From: Paratinospora sagittata
Lineage: Eukaryota; Streptophyta; Magnoliopsida; Ranunculales; Menispermaceae
DNA length: 64,000 nucleotides
NCBI GenBank assembly: GCA_035771175.1
Contig: CM069593.1
Coordinates: forward strand, 43,089,741-43,153,740
Reading direction: 5' to 3'
Under the pieces are notes generated by a model, which made no database searches, had not been told where the DNA came from, and saw only the letters and a list, made by a program, of their open reading frames with translations. Below, piece after piece: positions 47,742 through 58,493 of the stretch (its first letter is position 1; each line of letters starts with the position of its first letter). The position numbers and the translations under genes are program-made.

Positions 47742-49264
47742 TGTCACACCCCGCCCGGACGCGCCTTAAACCGGTGGTACACTCTCGGACGGGGCGCGCA
47801 TTTGGAACAATCACAATGGTAATAACAGAGTGCGCAGCGGAAATACAATATACAGTACAAATCTGATTTCATATAATTCAGAATACTTTTGTACATAAAA
47901 TGGTCAAGGGAACATACTCCCAAAATCCCCAATGATTCATACAAAGGGTACAAAATGTGGGCCCCATAACCTGCACCCAGTCCACCCTAATTTCCTGTGA
48001 AAGATTTGATAATATTGGAGTGAGCTTAACGCGCTCAGTGGGTAAATAGTGCATGAGTATAACAATTAATAAAGCATACTTTAATATCAAATATCTTAAA
48101 TACACATGTAAGCATCATAATCAATCAATATGTATGTATGCATGACACCGTCACGTATTAATGGTTTGATGAGCGTACATCGCCTGAGTTCACGTACAGG
48201 TGTCCTTCCCCGGGCGTAGCCAGGTTCTCACTGTACGTCCCTCCTCAGGAACGATGCTCTGGATTCACGTACTGATGTCCCTCCCCGGCGTAGCCGAGTT
48301 CTCATGTACGTCCCTCTCCAGAGAAATAATATGAATAGTGAGCAATGCTTCTAACTATTCTATGAGTCATAAACCATATACGTCCCTAGGTGGTGATATG
48401 TATGATGCCAATGCATGAACTAGTTTAGTCTATTAGTCTGGTCTTTTCTTGACATTTATACTGACTTTGTCAACGTCTAGTGATCCTTATCAGGGTCGGT
48501 ATCACGACGTGCAAAGTTAGGACATTCAGGTCATAAACATTATTGACATAATGCAGTGTAAATGAATAGTAGACATAATAATAATTGAATGTAAACTTTA
48601 ATAAAAGTTATGAAACACGCAAACCTATGTTTCGTTCCCCACCTTCAGATCTGGTGCTTTTCTCCGGACAGAACTTCGTTGCACCGCTTTCTGATCTGGC
48701 GCTTTCCTCCGGACAGAACTTTGTTGCACCGCACCGGGAGTCTCAAAGACTAAAAACTTAGAATGCGTGGAAAGGAGAAGAAAAATCACAAGAGAAGGTG
48801 ATTTGGTGTGAGGAATGAGAAATGACGAGGTTTCTTATATAGAGATTTTTGCGCCTGAACGTTCTGGCATGCGCCTGAACGTTCTGGCATGGCGCCTGAA
48901 CGTTCTGGCATGGCGCCTGAACTTTCTGGCATGGCGCCTGAACGTTCTGGCAGGCGCCTGAACGTTCTGGCATGGCGCCTGAACGTTCTGGCATGGCGCC
49001 TGAACGTTCTGGCATGCCTGAACGTTCTGGCATTCGCCTGAACGTTCTGGCATTGCGCCTGAACGTTCTGGAATTGCGCCTGAACGTTCTGGCATGCGCC
49101 TGAACGTTCTTGCATTGCGCCTGAACGTTCTGTCACGCGCCTGAACGTTCTGTCACGCGCCTGAACGTTCTGTCACGCGCCTGAACGTTCGGGCGTTGCC
49201 CAAATAGTAAAAATTTCAAATAGTATTTTTTTTTTTCTTTTTTTGTGAAATACAGGGTATTACA
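47742..49264 (-). repeat. Ty3-B 5' LTR
   Basis: 1523 bp, with ends TGTCACACCCCGCC and AGGGTATTACA in plus orientation. About five substitutions were seen against the 3' LTR, plus the larger minisatellite. Confidence 0.95.
48851..49198. repeat. 20-bp minisatellite, about 17 copies, in Ty3-B 5' LTR
   Basis: Units GCGCCTGAACGTTCTGGCAT with small variants (TGTCAC, GGAATT). It has about 11 more copies than the 3' LTR, accounting for nearly all of the 224-bp length difference between the two LTRs. Confidence 0.9.
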
Positions 49265-50835
49265 TTACTTTTATTATTTATTTATTTATACAAAATAATA
49301 GTGGAGGGAACAATTTTTAGGATGTTCACCAACTTTAGTACAGTGACAATCATGAAGTCACCAATGTAGCATCAAGTCATTTGGTAATTAAAATACTCAT
49401 AAACTATTTCACTTATTTGGCTCAAAGTTTTGACAACCTTATTTCAATACAGGACATGATGGTATCTTCACAAGTTTCATATCAATCACAATGGAGCAAC
49501 CAAGGCATCTATAACTTTCGTTAGTCTTCTTTTCTAGACTTGATGCATAATGTTGGTAGCTCCTAGGTATTACGGTTTGTACATTGTAATTATGATTTCC
49601 TCATCTATGTGTTGATCAAGTTAACATATTATAAATTACGACCATTTTACAATGCTCACGTTTGATGGAAAAGACATGGTAGTAACAAAGAAGGCGATGT
49701 GATGTGAGGTGCTTTGGAGAAGTGGTTTTCAAATTGAGATGGTAGAGCTTTTTTGTTTGCATGTTGAATTATAAAGTTTTTGTCTTTAATTATGTAATGG
49801 AACATTGTTTTAGGTTGATTAATAGAAATGGGTTCTTGTTTTTTTCTTTCAGTGTTATTTGGCCATAGCAGTGCATCCTCGTTGATATTTCTAAATTTTT
49901 TATGAATTTGTTTTAAGTATTCACTGCAGAAAATATGCCACACTAAAGTATGAAAAACATAATCTTTGATGATAAATTATTTTTATTATAAATAAAAATA
50001 ATTTAATTAATTTTTATTTAAAATAATAAAAGTATTTTTCTAAAGTAATAAAATTACTTTTATTAGAGGAATAATATTATTTTTTTATCAAAAAGTAAAT
50101 TTATTGTTTATTAAAAACAATTTAGTACTAAAAATATGATAAATTAAGTTTTTTTATAATAATAATTTTACCAAAACTAATAGAATTAGCTTTTTAAAAT
50201 AGTAGAATTATTTTATTAAATAGAATTTAATTAAAAAATAATATTATTTTTAAGCGATAGTAATATAAACTTGTTATTTTATAAAAATAATATTATTAAT
50301 TATTAAAAGTAATCTTATTAAAATATTAAAATTAATTTTTATTAAAATATTAAAATTAATTTTTATTAGAATTAAAATTATTTTATTAAGACAATGACAT
50401 TATTTTTTATCAAAAACAATTTTTTTATTAATAATAAGAAAATTAATTTTTATTAGAATTAAAATTATTTTATTAAGACAATGACATTATTTTTTATTTT
50501 TTATTAATAATAAGAAAATTAATTTTTATTAAGTAATAAAATTATTTTTATACAAATAAGAAAGTAATTTTAAAATGTAATACTAAAATCATTTTTTTGT
50601 TAAAAAATAAAAATAAAAATAGTTTTTTAGCAAAAAGAAAGCCTTTAGCGTCGCACTTTACGTTTGGCATTAACTACCTGACTAGTTGAAAATTTTTGAA
50701 CTTGTCAACGTAACCAACAAAACTAGGCCACCTCAAAAGCCACCTCACTAGTCATGGAATTTGTGGTGAGAATTTCACTGGAGGCAGCGTACGTTTAGCA
50801 TTTGTCTTTCTCAATAAACCCAATTTGTCTTCTTA
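49265..50835. repeat. FAR1 flank and AT-rich repeat block, right copy
   Basis: 49265-49920 continues the flank interrupted by Ty3-B. 49920-50640 is the AT-rich block starting CACTGCAGAAAA. 50640-50820 carries the TTTAGCGTCGCAC end. A 60-bp stretch (ATTTTTATTAGAATTAAAAT type) is locally duplicated near 50330-50500. No coding frame is supported. Confidence 0.6.
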
Positions 50836-50850
50836 AAAAAAATAATTGCA

Positions 50851-50856
50851 TTTATT
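50851..50856 (-). promoter_or_regulatory. Polyadenylation signal AATAAA of the right TFIIS-N gene
   Basis: About 100 bases downstream of the stop, conserved with the left copy. Confidence 0.4.
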
Positions 50857-50956
50857 TCATTAGCAAACAATGTTTTACAAAATGTTCATAATACACAACT
50901 GTATGTGCAGTTCCTTCCATATCCATGTAAACCAACATTTGACTGAAAAAAACTTG

Positions 50957-53886
50957 TCACCACATTTTTATGGATGGTTGCATATTAACTCTTATTTTCC
51001 TTCGATACCGTCGAGGTTGGTACCGGATTCGTGGTCTTGTGTCGGGAGCTTTGTCTTGATTAGAGTTCTTCTTTTCTAGGAGTTCATGGAAATCAAAGAA
51101 CTTTACACTCCTTTGCTTCTTTGCTGTGTGCCATAAGTACACATTAGATTGACTCCAAAAGATTTATAAAGTGAGAAGGAAAATGTGGAGGAAGAAGAAA
51201 CATGAAGGGCAAGTAGTAATTACCATTTTCAGCTTTTTGATAATCTTCATATAATTTCCTCTTGGAACCTTCAATCTTCTGTAGAATTAAGTTCTCATCA
51301 TCGTGGTGTTCATCCTAAATCATCATATTGGGGAGAGGGATTTGAGTGATGGATAGAATGTATGTGGTAGTGTTTGGACTAAAAATAAGAGAGATTAATT
51401 GTAATCATTATAATATATACTTACTTGTTTATCAGGAATTGGGACACTGAAGCAAGACACATGTTTCTGCAACTCTATTTGATTGTTCTTCGTGTTATCT
51501 GAAGCAACCAATAATGGTATGTAGAATTAATTTAGATAGTTCAATGTTAAGACAAGGTAGAAGGTTGAAAGAAAAGCAACATGTTTGAGTCACTGTTACC
51601 TCCTGTGGTTGCAGAAGCCTCCAACTCCAACCATTTGTCTACTAGTTTTTTCCACTCCCTGCAAATTAAATGTAAATTATAATTATAGATTCATAAATTT
51701 CAAAGTTTATCAAGAAGAAAGTGTTACTTGGAAGTTTACTAATTCCATACTTGATGAGACTGTTGGAAAAGTGACGGAGTTTCTTCGATTTGAACGTCTT
51801 TCTGATAGAATTTACAGTGTACCCAATCATAGTTTCCTGAGGAAGACAAATTATATATATAACTGACCTATCTGTTAAACTGCTTTCAATTAGTTTTAAG
51901 GAATAGACGAAAACCTCAAGAATTTGCTTGGAGTCTACTATCTTTTGAAGCTTTCTCAGTGATTCCAACACTTCTGGTTCAGTCTGCAATAATTTAAACA
52001 AAAACAACCAACCACCAACCATATATTACATGTAAAGAAATCATACAACATTAGAAATGTATTATAGACACGAAATATAATGATTAAGAGTGGCATCTAT
52101 ATTACTTTGTTCAAAAAGAAAAAAAACCTGCAAATGATGGTTGGAGAGAATATTCTTCAAGGACAGAATGTCTTCTTTCTTCTGGCACTCCAAGTCTACA
52201 TGATTGATATGGCCTTCGGGTTTCTTTTGTACATCTTCTTGAATGACAGTCTCCTTTGGGAGTTCTGCTTGCAGTTCAGTGGCCTCATTGATTTTTTGTT
52301 TCTTTGCTGTATATATACATAAAGTAAGAATATGTCAATACTCTAATGCATAATATATAGAGTATTGAATTAAACTTTACCAAGTGAAGAAAGTCAAAAG
52401 AAGACAAACTAACCATTTGCTGCAGCTGTCAATGTGTGATGGCCCTCTTGAGATTTTCTTTTGGAATTCTCATATTCGAATCCATCAGTGCACTTGGTTT
52501 CCTACAAATTTTGGGGATGATCATTAGATGAATTTGAACTTTCATTTATATAAGTAATACTTAATAAACGAGCTCATACTAATTATACTTCATTCTTTAC
52601 TTAATTAATGCTTACTTGCTTAGTAGGAAGAGTACTAGAGGTCTTGGTATTTCTGATGGCAAATATCCTCCTCTTTGAAGGAGTAGCAATGTGCTTGAAA
52701 GCAAATTCTTGCACAGTTGACACAACAGAATGCTCCTTTTCCTTCTGGGTATTCTGAGATGTAGAAATAGAATTCAATATGTTAATGCTAATTAGGTAGA
52801 GCTATTAAATAATATATATATTTGTACCTGATCATCCAAGTGAGAATTATGGTTTTGATGCCCCTCTTGAGATTTTGTTTTGAAATTCTCAAATTTCAGC
52901 CCAGTGAAGTTTTCATCAGTGGACTTTGCCTACAAATTGTGGGGATGATAGTGAGATGGGTGTTTAGTTAATTAATACCCATCCTCTATTTAATTAATAC
53001 TTACTTGCTTAATAGAAAGAATAGAATTCCTAATGATGAATGCCCTGTTCTTCTGTGACTTTGGTTCAGTAACTTTCGTGGTATTGGAATTTCCTTTTCC
53101 TAGTTTGTCATCGGGTAGACAAATTAATGCTAACTAGCTAAAACTGTTAAATAAGTGTTCAGTGATTATATTTTGTACTTACCAGGTTGATCATTATTAG
53201 TAGTAGTGGCAGCAGCACTAACGTTCACTACTCTCTCATATAGCATTTTGCACCATCCACTGATATTTCAAATTCAAGGGAAAATAATTAATTATTTTGA
53301 ATCAAACTAAGATAAACATGATTGCATGCATATGTAGTAACTAATTAACTTGGAACTAAAATAATAAAGAGATATTGGTAGAATTTTGCATATATTTACT
53401 TGATGATATTGCTGGCAAGGTAACGAACTTGTTTCGATTTGGATGTACATTTGATATAATCAACAGTACGTCCAATTGTAGTTTCCTGTAGAGATAAATT
53501 TATGTATTTTAACTAACTAAACTTTTCACCAAGTCTCTTAGTTTTTCACTAGAGATTTCTCTATTTTACTATTTTCAATACCACCAATAAACTAATGTCG
53601 ACAAGGATTAAAACCTTTAGATATTGCTTGGAGACTTCCATCTTTTCAAGCTTTCGTAATAATTCTACCAACTTTGTTTCAGACTGCAATATTTAATGCA
53701 AATAACCATTACAACAACGATAATCATTTAGTTGCCAACTATAATATTTTATTAATCCAAGAAATAAAAGAAGTTAAATGACACAAAAGTTAAAAGAGTT
53801 TAGGGTTTATAGGGTTAGGGTTTAAAATTTTAAACCTGAAGATGATTAGAGAGAAGATATTGGATGGTGAAAATATCTGGATTCAT
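50957..53886 (-). CDS. TFIIS N-terminal (LW) domain protein with two tandem LW domains, MED26-like, intact copy
   Basis: Fifteen exons on the minus strand give an unbroken 476-residue frame: 53886-53836, 53683-53615, 53485-53400, 53259-53183, 53099-53005, 52929-52828, 52753-52616, 52501-52414, 52306-52128, 51983-51915, 51836-51751, 51658-51600, 51498-51425, 51314-51224, 51123-50957. All introns are GT-AG. Two LW domains are seen: exons 1-4 (LLRKLEKMEVSKQYLK, ETTIGRTVDYIK, NGWCKMLYERV) and exons 9-12 (LRKLQKIVDSKQILE, ETMIGYTVNSIRK, EWKKLVDKW). The second and third exon of each domain have equal lengths (69 and 86 bases), so the gene grew by internal duplication. The C-terminus is basic (RPRIRYQPRRYRRKIRVNM). 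LW domains bind transcription elongation factors; a Mediator or elongation role is inference. Family members usually have one LW domain. Confidence 0.85.
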
Positions 53887-53959
53887 GATATTAATTCTCC
53901 TCAGGTAAAAATGTGTTGATTATTAATTGAAGAAGATGGGATTGGTGATGAAGAGAGCA

Positions 53960-54000
53960 GAGATCAGAGAAAGAGAGAAAGAGAGAAAGAGAGAAAGCAA
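53960..54000. repeat. GAGAAA microsatellite upstream of the TFIIS-N gene
   Basis: Tandem GAGAAAGA words, in the probable 5' untranslated region or promoter (CT-rich on the coding strand). Confidence 0.7.
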
Positions 54001-54068
54001 GGAATGGAAGGAAGAGCAGATTTGTAACTAATCGATGATAATACTCAATTACCTCTACTCACCTAATC

Positions 54069-54075
54069 ATTTATA
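54069..54075 (-). promoter_or_regulatory. Possible TATA box of the TFIIS-N gene
   Basis: On the minus strand CTATAAATG lies about 185 bases upstream of the start codon. It is only a motif match in AT-rich DNA. Confidence 0.3.
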
Positions 54076-54292
54076 GTTAAAAAAATAAATGTGATAACGG
54101 TTAAAAACTACAACCTTCCTCAATAACTTGAATAACTTGCCGTGTACGTTTTCAACTGTCAAGTGCGCTCTACATAGCTAACTGGGCTTGGGTTTCACAT
54201 GGAAATGGTTTGGGCTTTTCTTTTCTTGCATTATCGAATTTCCAAACTTATGTACAACAAAAAATAATAGTTGAAGCCTTTATTTCTATCAC

Positions 54293-54470
54293 CTTGATCG
54301 GCGACGTTCTCGTCGCTTTCATCGTCCTCTTCGTGGACATCTGCAGCGACATCGAAAAACTGAAGAACGCCGGGGTTTCTCCTCTTCCGGCCACTGGACT
54401 TCCCCGCAGTTTCTTTTTTCCTCTTTCCGGCCGGCGTTTTCGTCGCTACTTCTTTACCTTTCAAAGCCAT
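54293..54470 (-). pseudogene. Lone first exon resembling KTF1/SPT5-like (RDM3)
   Basis: The minus-strand ATG at 54470 opens MALKGKEVATKTPAGKRKKE, then KSSGRKRRNPGVLQFFDVAA and an acidic stretch. It ends at a plausible donor (GATCAAG then GTGATA). The basic stretch followed by GVLQFF and acidic residues resembles, from memory, the N-terminus of plant SPT5-like/KTF1 proteins, which act in RNA-directed DNA methylation. A CT/GA-rich leader lies upstream (54530-54560). No further exons follow: downstream is the TFIIS-N gene promoter. It could be a truncated duplicate or a false match. Confidence 0.45.
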
Positions 54471-54599
54471 TTTTCCGGCGAGAATCGAGTTTTAGAAGCT
54501 AAGAAGAAGAACAGCTTTTGAGAGAGAGACAGAGCATTAGAGAGAGAGAGAGAGAGAAGGTGAACGAACTACTGAGCAACAGAGAAGGAAAGAAGGCGC

Positions 54600-56040
54600 C
54601 AGGCACACGTTAATGAAGAGACGCTACAGCGGATTCTAATACTTTTCTCAAAATTGAAAACTGAGAATGCTCTTATGTTCCACGGTATTTGGATTTTCCG
54701 TACTCCCACGTTATGAGAGCGCCACGTTTTCCTTGTTCAGGTTGTCCTCCACAATCACCTTATTTAACAAATGTTTTTATCCATATAGTCCTAAAATAAT
54801 ATGTGAAAGTAGAAGGGAAAGGGAGGAAAAAACAGAGAATATGTTTGATTGATACTTAAATTATAGTCTAAATTGTATACATTATTTTTATATATTATTA
54901 GATTGTCTTAAATTATATGTAAATACATAATTTGAGATAATTTAATGATATTTAATAGTAATATATATTTTTTGGATGTATACTTTTACATTTAAACAAA
55001 TAAAAAAGGGAGATTGTTTTGAATGTATTTTTTAAAAGAAATAGTGAAAAGAAAAGAATTTATTTATATTAATTATAACTAGCACAAGTAGATGTGCGCT
55101 GCATATGATTATCATTAAAATAAAAAAAAATTTAATAAAAAAATTAGATATATATTTACCTTTTAATATAATCAAAATGTTTAAAATCATTCCAAAATAT
55201 GAATAAAAGTCATTATAAATAAAACTTAAAACCTACAAGGGTAATTTGGAGAAAAAATATTTAAAAATGTCTAAAAAGTAGAAGCCACTTAACCCACCAG
55301 CAAAATTTCTTATCTCACCTCTATTATTTTAATTCTCATTTTTTTTTTCTTTTTCACCTTTAATGAAAACGGATAGGCTTTCTATTCACATTCTTAAATT
55401 TTCAAGCTAAAAATATGTCAAACTTTTTTTTTTCTTATTTAAATTACAGCATTTCAGAGGGCCATGCTCACCAATACCATATTAAGGCTCTTGTGGCATA
55501 TATAAGCTCACAACTAATGATGGGAATAATCTCAAATAATATCATAGAAAGATGTGTGCATGCCTTTCTTTTCAGAATGTTATTCTTTTAGTACATCAGA
55601 GAGGCATCTTTTAATTACTCCTTGATAGAGTGTATAATAGCTATATAACTTGTGACTTTTCCTTGTGCTTTAATGTTTAAAAATGTTTAATTCTTAGATT
55701 TTGATTATGTTTTCTATTTTGTGAAGTAGATTGAAGAATTGCATCAAAATGAGGTTGGAATCGAATACTTAACATGATTTGAGTGAAGTCATAAATTTTG
55801 AAGAAAATTTGGAGCTCAAGACTGTGAATGATCCAGAAGAGGTTTTTGCTTAAGGCGCGGGCGCGTTCTATTTATCCAGTGCGTGCAGAGTTGAGTTCGT
55901 TCGATAGAGCGTGGACGTGCTTTACCATTCCATACAATTCCTATTTTTGGCTGTGATTTCTTGAGGAAAAGATGTAGTTGATAGCTGGAAGAGTTTTTAA
56001 TTAAGGTTATCTTTAGTTTTTAATTAAGGCCGTGATTTCA
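54600..56040. other. Intergenic AT-rich DNA
   Basis: No coding frame, repeat family or RNA gene recognised. Short GCGCGGGCGCG-containing stretches near 55855-55920 may be old LTR debris. Confidence 0.5.
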
Positions 56041-56100
56041 TTGTTTTTCGTGTTATTTGAAGCAACCAATAATAGCATGTAGAATTAATTTAGATAGTTT
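56041..56100 (-). pseudogene. Fragment of the TFIIS-N gene (exon 13 start and intron 12)
   Basis: Matches 51487-51540 of the intact gene in the same orientation and stops at the Copia LTR. The matching other half of this insertion site is seen at 19744-19846. Confidence 0.75.
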
Positions 56101-57276
56101 TGTGACTGTATGGTGGCAATAATCACTAAAAAACAGGTTTCAAAATAATCAACTAGATTAGTCTCCAGTCTAAGTGGTGGAGTCACAATGGTCTCGCTTA
56201 AATACCACTCTTCTAGAGCAATAAGCTGCCTCCCGTTCACTATTTAAAGGTATCAGGTACAAGATTATATCTAGTTAAACTAGATCAATTACTATTTTAG
56301 TAGAATAATGAGGTAGATTGAGGCTAGAGTGTAACTCTATGTCTTTAAGACAATTATGTCCTGCTTAGGTGCTCACGGTATATGACACTTGTCTCTAAGG
56401 ATACAACAATCTCCTTCTTGTGACAACAACACTTCAACCCACAAGAATAATCGAACGAAAATTGGTTGTACTCACTCACAAAAGAATGCTAAAAGCAGAG
56501 AAGAGAAGAAAATTCATAGATTTTGAAATTTTCTAGGATGATTTTCTGAGTTCTGGAATGCTCTATTTAGAGGCAAATCTTGGCTGTACATGGTGCGTGT
56601 TTCTACACCGTTGGATCGAGTCTGATCGATTTAGGCGCAATCTAACGATTCACAGCTCGTCGCAACTGACCCCGTATCGTTGGATCGCAGTCGATCCAAT
56701 CGGTCGCGATCTAATGGTCTTTATCAGCGCATCCGATCCCACACCGACGGATCTTCGTACATCGCACCTAGACAAATAACTACATTCATCGTATCTAGAC
56801 GTTCCAGATTCGATCTTACGCGGACGCATCTCATCCGTCTGATCAAAGATCGGCGATGTGTACGTGCGAAGTGCAAAGTGTTGTGCGCCCAATGCGCCCT
56901 AAGACGCCCAATCGCCCTCACACATGCGTGCGCGAGCATTACCCCTGAGCCTTCATTGTGTGTGTGTGTTAGCTGAAAATTCAAGTGTAGTATTATAGTT
57001 ATACTTATAAGTAAATAATTAGAACTTTGTCTTTCCCATGTGGGACTAAAAGATTGTTTTTAAATATTACCACTTTACGCATATCATGTAGGCTACTTTA
57101 GACTCAATTTCTCATTCATATATAAATGGATATAGCTAAATACTTATATATTCTTAATCTTCACATATCAAAGATTAATAATCAACTTGGATCCACCCAA
57201 AATCACTTGTGGGCCCCACTTTAATATTTATCTGAAAATGGTGAAAAACCATATTTTATTTGCTCATTTTCCAACA
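56101..57276 (-). repeat. Copia 3' LTR, third copy (full length)
   Basis: 1176 bp, with ends TGTGACTGTATGG and TTTTCCAACA in plus orientation. It contains CGTTGGATC words (56610-56690) and a TG microsatellite near 56960. It is the longest of the three Copia LTRs in the window. Confidence 0.85.
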
Positions 57277-57836
57277 ATCCCCCACATGAATGGAAAACTG
57301 AACTAATTGCACTTTTTATCATCCCCCACATAAATGGATTTTTGATGTAATTTTGAAAAAAAAATTAATGCAGACACTAGAGAGAGTACTAGTGGAACGA
57401 GTTGCATCGAAATAGGTAACTTGTGGCTTTGAACCTTCCCTAGTGAAACACTATTGAATTTGCTAGCTAATCAGCGAACACAATGTCTTGAACTGTTCAG
57501 CCGTTGATGCAAACCAAGACATTAATGTACACACAACAATTTTGGTTCTCATGGTTGTGCTCATTTTGGCCCTAAACAACTCCTGGATTCATGAGTGCTT
57601 TAGAGAATTCAAGCCTTAAAATTCTCATATAATTGGCCCAGTCCTATTAAGAGTATCCCTGCTATACCCCACATAATTAATATGTCATACGAATCATTAA
57701 AAACAATGCTTATCCTTACTCATTTTACAGGCATAACTATTGTATCATAAGAATGGGTAGTAGTGTGATTTTCCTTAGTGCTACACCAGATTTCATAATT
57801 TAGTTGTCCCTTTTGAACCTAGTTCTTGGGATCTCT
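57277..57836 (-). other. Copia 3' untranslated region, third copy
   Basis: Non-coding, matching 31374-31935, with two ATGTGGGGGAT-type purine tracts next to the LTR. It is interrupted at 57837 by Ty3-C and resumes at 62673. Confidence 0.8.
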
Positions 57837-58493
57837 TGTAATACCCTGTATTTCACAAAAATAAAAATAAAAATTGGGCATACGTGCCCGAAAGTCCAGG
57901 CAAGCCGCCCGGAAGTCCAGGCACATGCCCGGAAGTCCAGGCACATGCCCGGAAGTCCAGGCAAGCCACCCGGAAGTCCAGGCACATGCCCGGAAGTTCA
58001 AGCAACCTGCCCGAAGGTCCAGGCACATGCCCGGAAGTCCAGGCAACCCGCCCGAAAGTCCAGCCACATGCCCGGAAGTCTAGGCAGCCCGCCTGGACTT
58101 GCAGGCTCCAAAACATCTATATAAACCAAACCCCTCTCTTCATTTTTCACACCAAATTCACTCCAAATTGTGATTTTTCCTCCTCTTTTCACTCATTTTG
58201 AGTTTTTAGTCTTTTGAGACTCTCTGTTCGAGACTCTCGGTGTAGTGCGACGAAGTTCTGTCTGGAGGAAAGCTCCAGATCTGAAAAAGAAGAAGTTCTT
58301 ATCTGAAGGTGGGGAACGAAACATAGGTTTGCGTGTTTTATAACTTTTATTAAAGTTTACATTCACTTATTATTATATCTACTATTCATTTACACTGCGT
58401 TATGTCATATAATGTTTATACTGTCGCACTTATACCTGTACACTTGGAATTCACGTATTATACTGTTATAATGCCGGATTTGTGGTCAATCTT
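57837..58493 (+). repeat. Ty3-C 5' LTR, 3' part deleted
   Basis: Starts TGTAATACCCTG. Shares ATCTGAAGGTGGGGAACG and following bases with Ty3-B LTRs and with 61187 onward. It breaks into pol at about 58493. Confidence 0.85.
57885..58100. repeat. About 20-bp minisatellite, 10 copies, in Ty3-C 5' LTR
   Basis: Units like GCCCGGAAGTCCAGGCACAT, alternating with AAGCC/AACCC linkers. A closing inverted unit (GCCTGGACTTGCAGGC) follows. The proline-rich open frames across it are by-products of the repeat. Confidence 0.9.

Larger units (their letters stand above)
38263..49264 (-). mobile_element. Ty3-B: full-length Ty3 chromovirus carrying an RWP-RK gene
   Basis: An 11,002-bp element with perfect 5-bp target duplications TTACT (38258-38262 and 49265-49269). 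Order on the minus strand: 5' LTR (49264-47742), primer site, 3.2-kb leader holding an oppositely oriented RKD gene, gag-pol, polypurine tract, 3' LTR (39561-38263). The LTRs differ by only a handful of substitutions as read, plus a repeat-number change, so the insertion is young. The target duplications enclose the RKD gene. Confidence 0.95.

Noticed and set aside
57800..58124. Several overlapping frames and regularly spaced repeats that could look like a CRISPR array
   Set aside because: Units are contiguous 20-bp minisatellite copies without unique spacers, inside a plant LTR. The frames are translations of the repeat.
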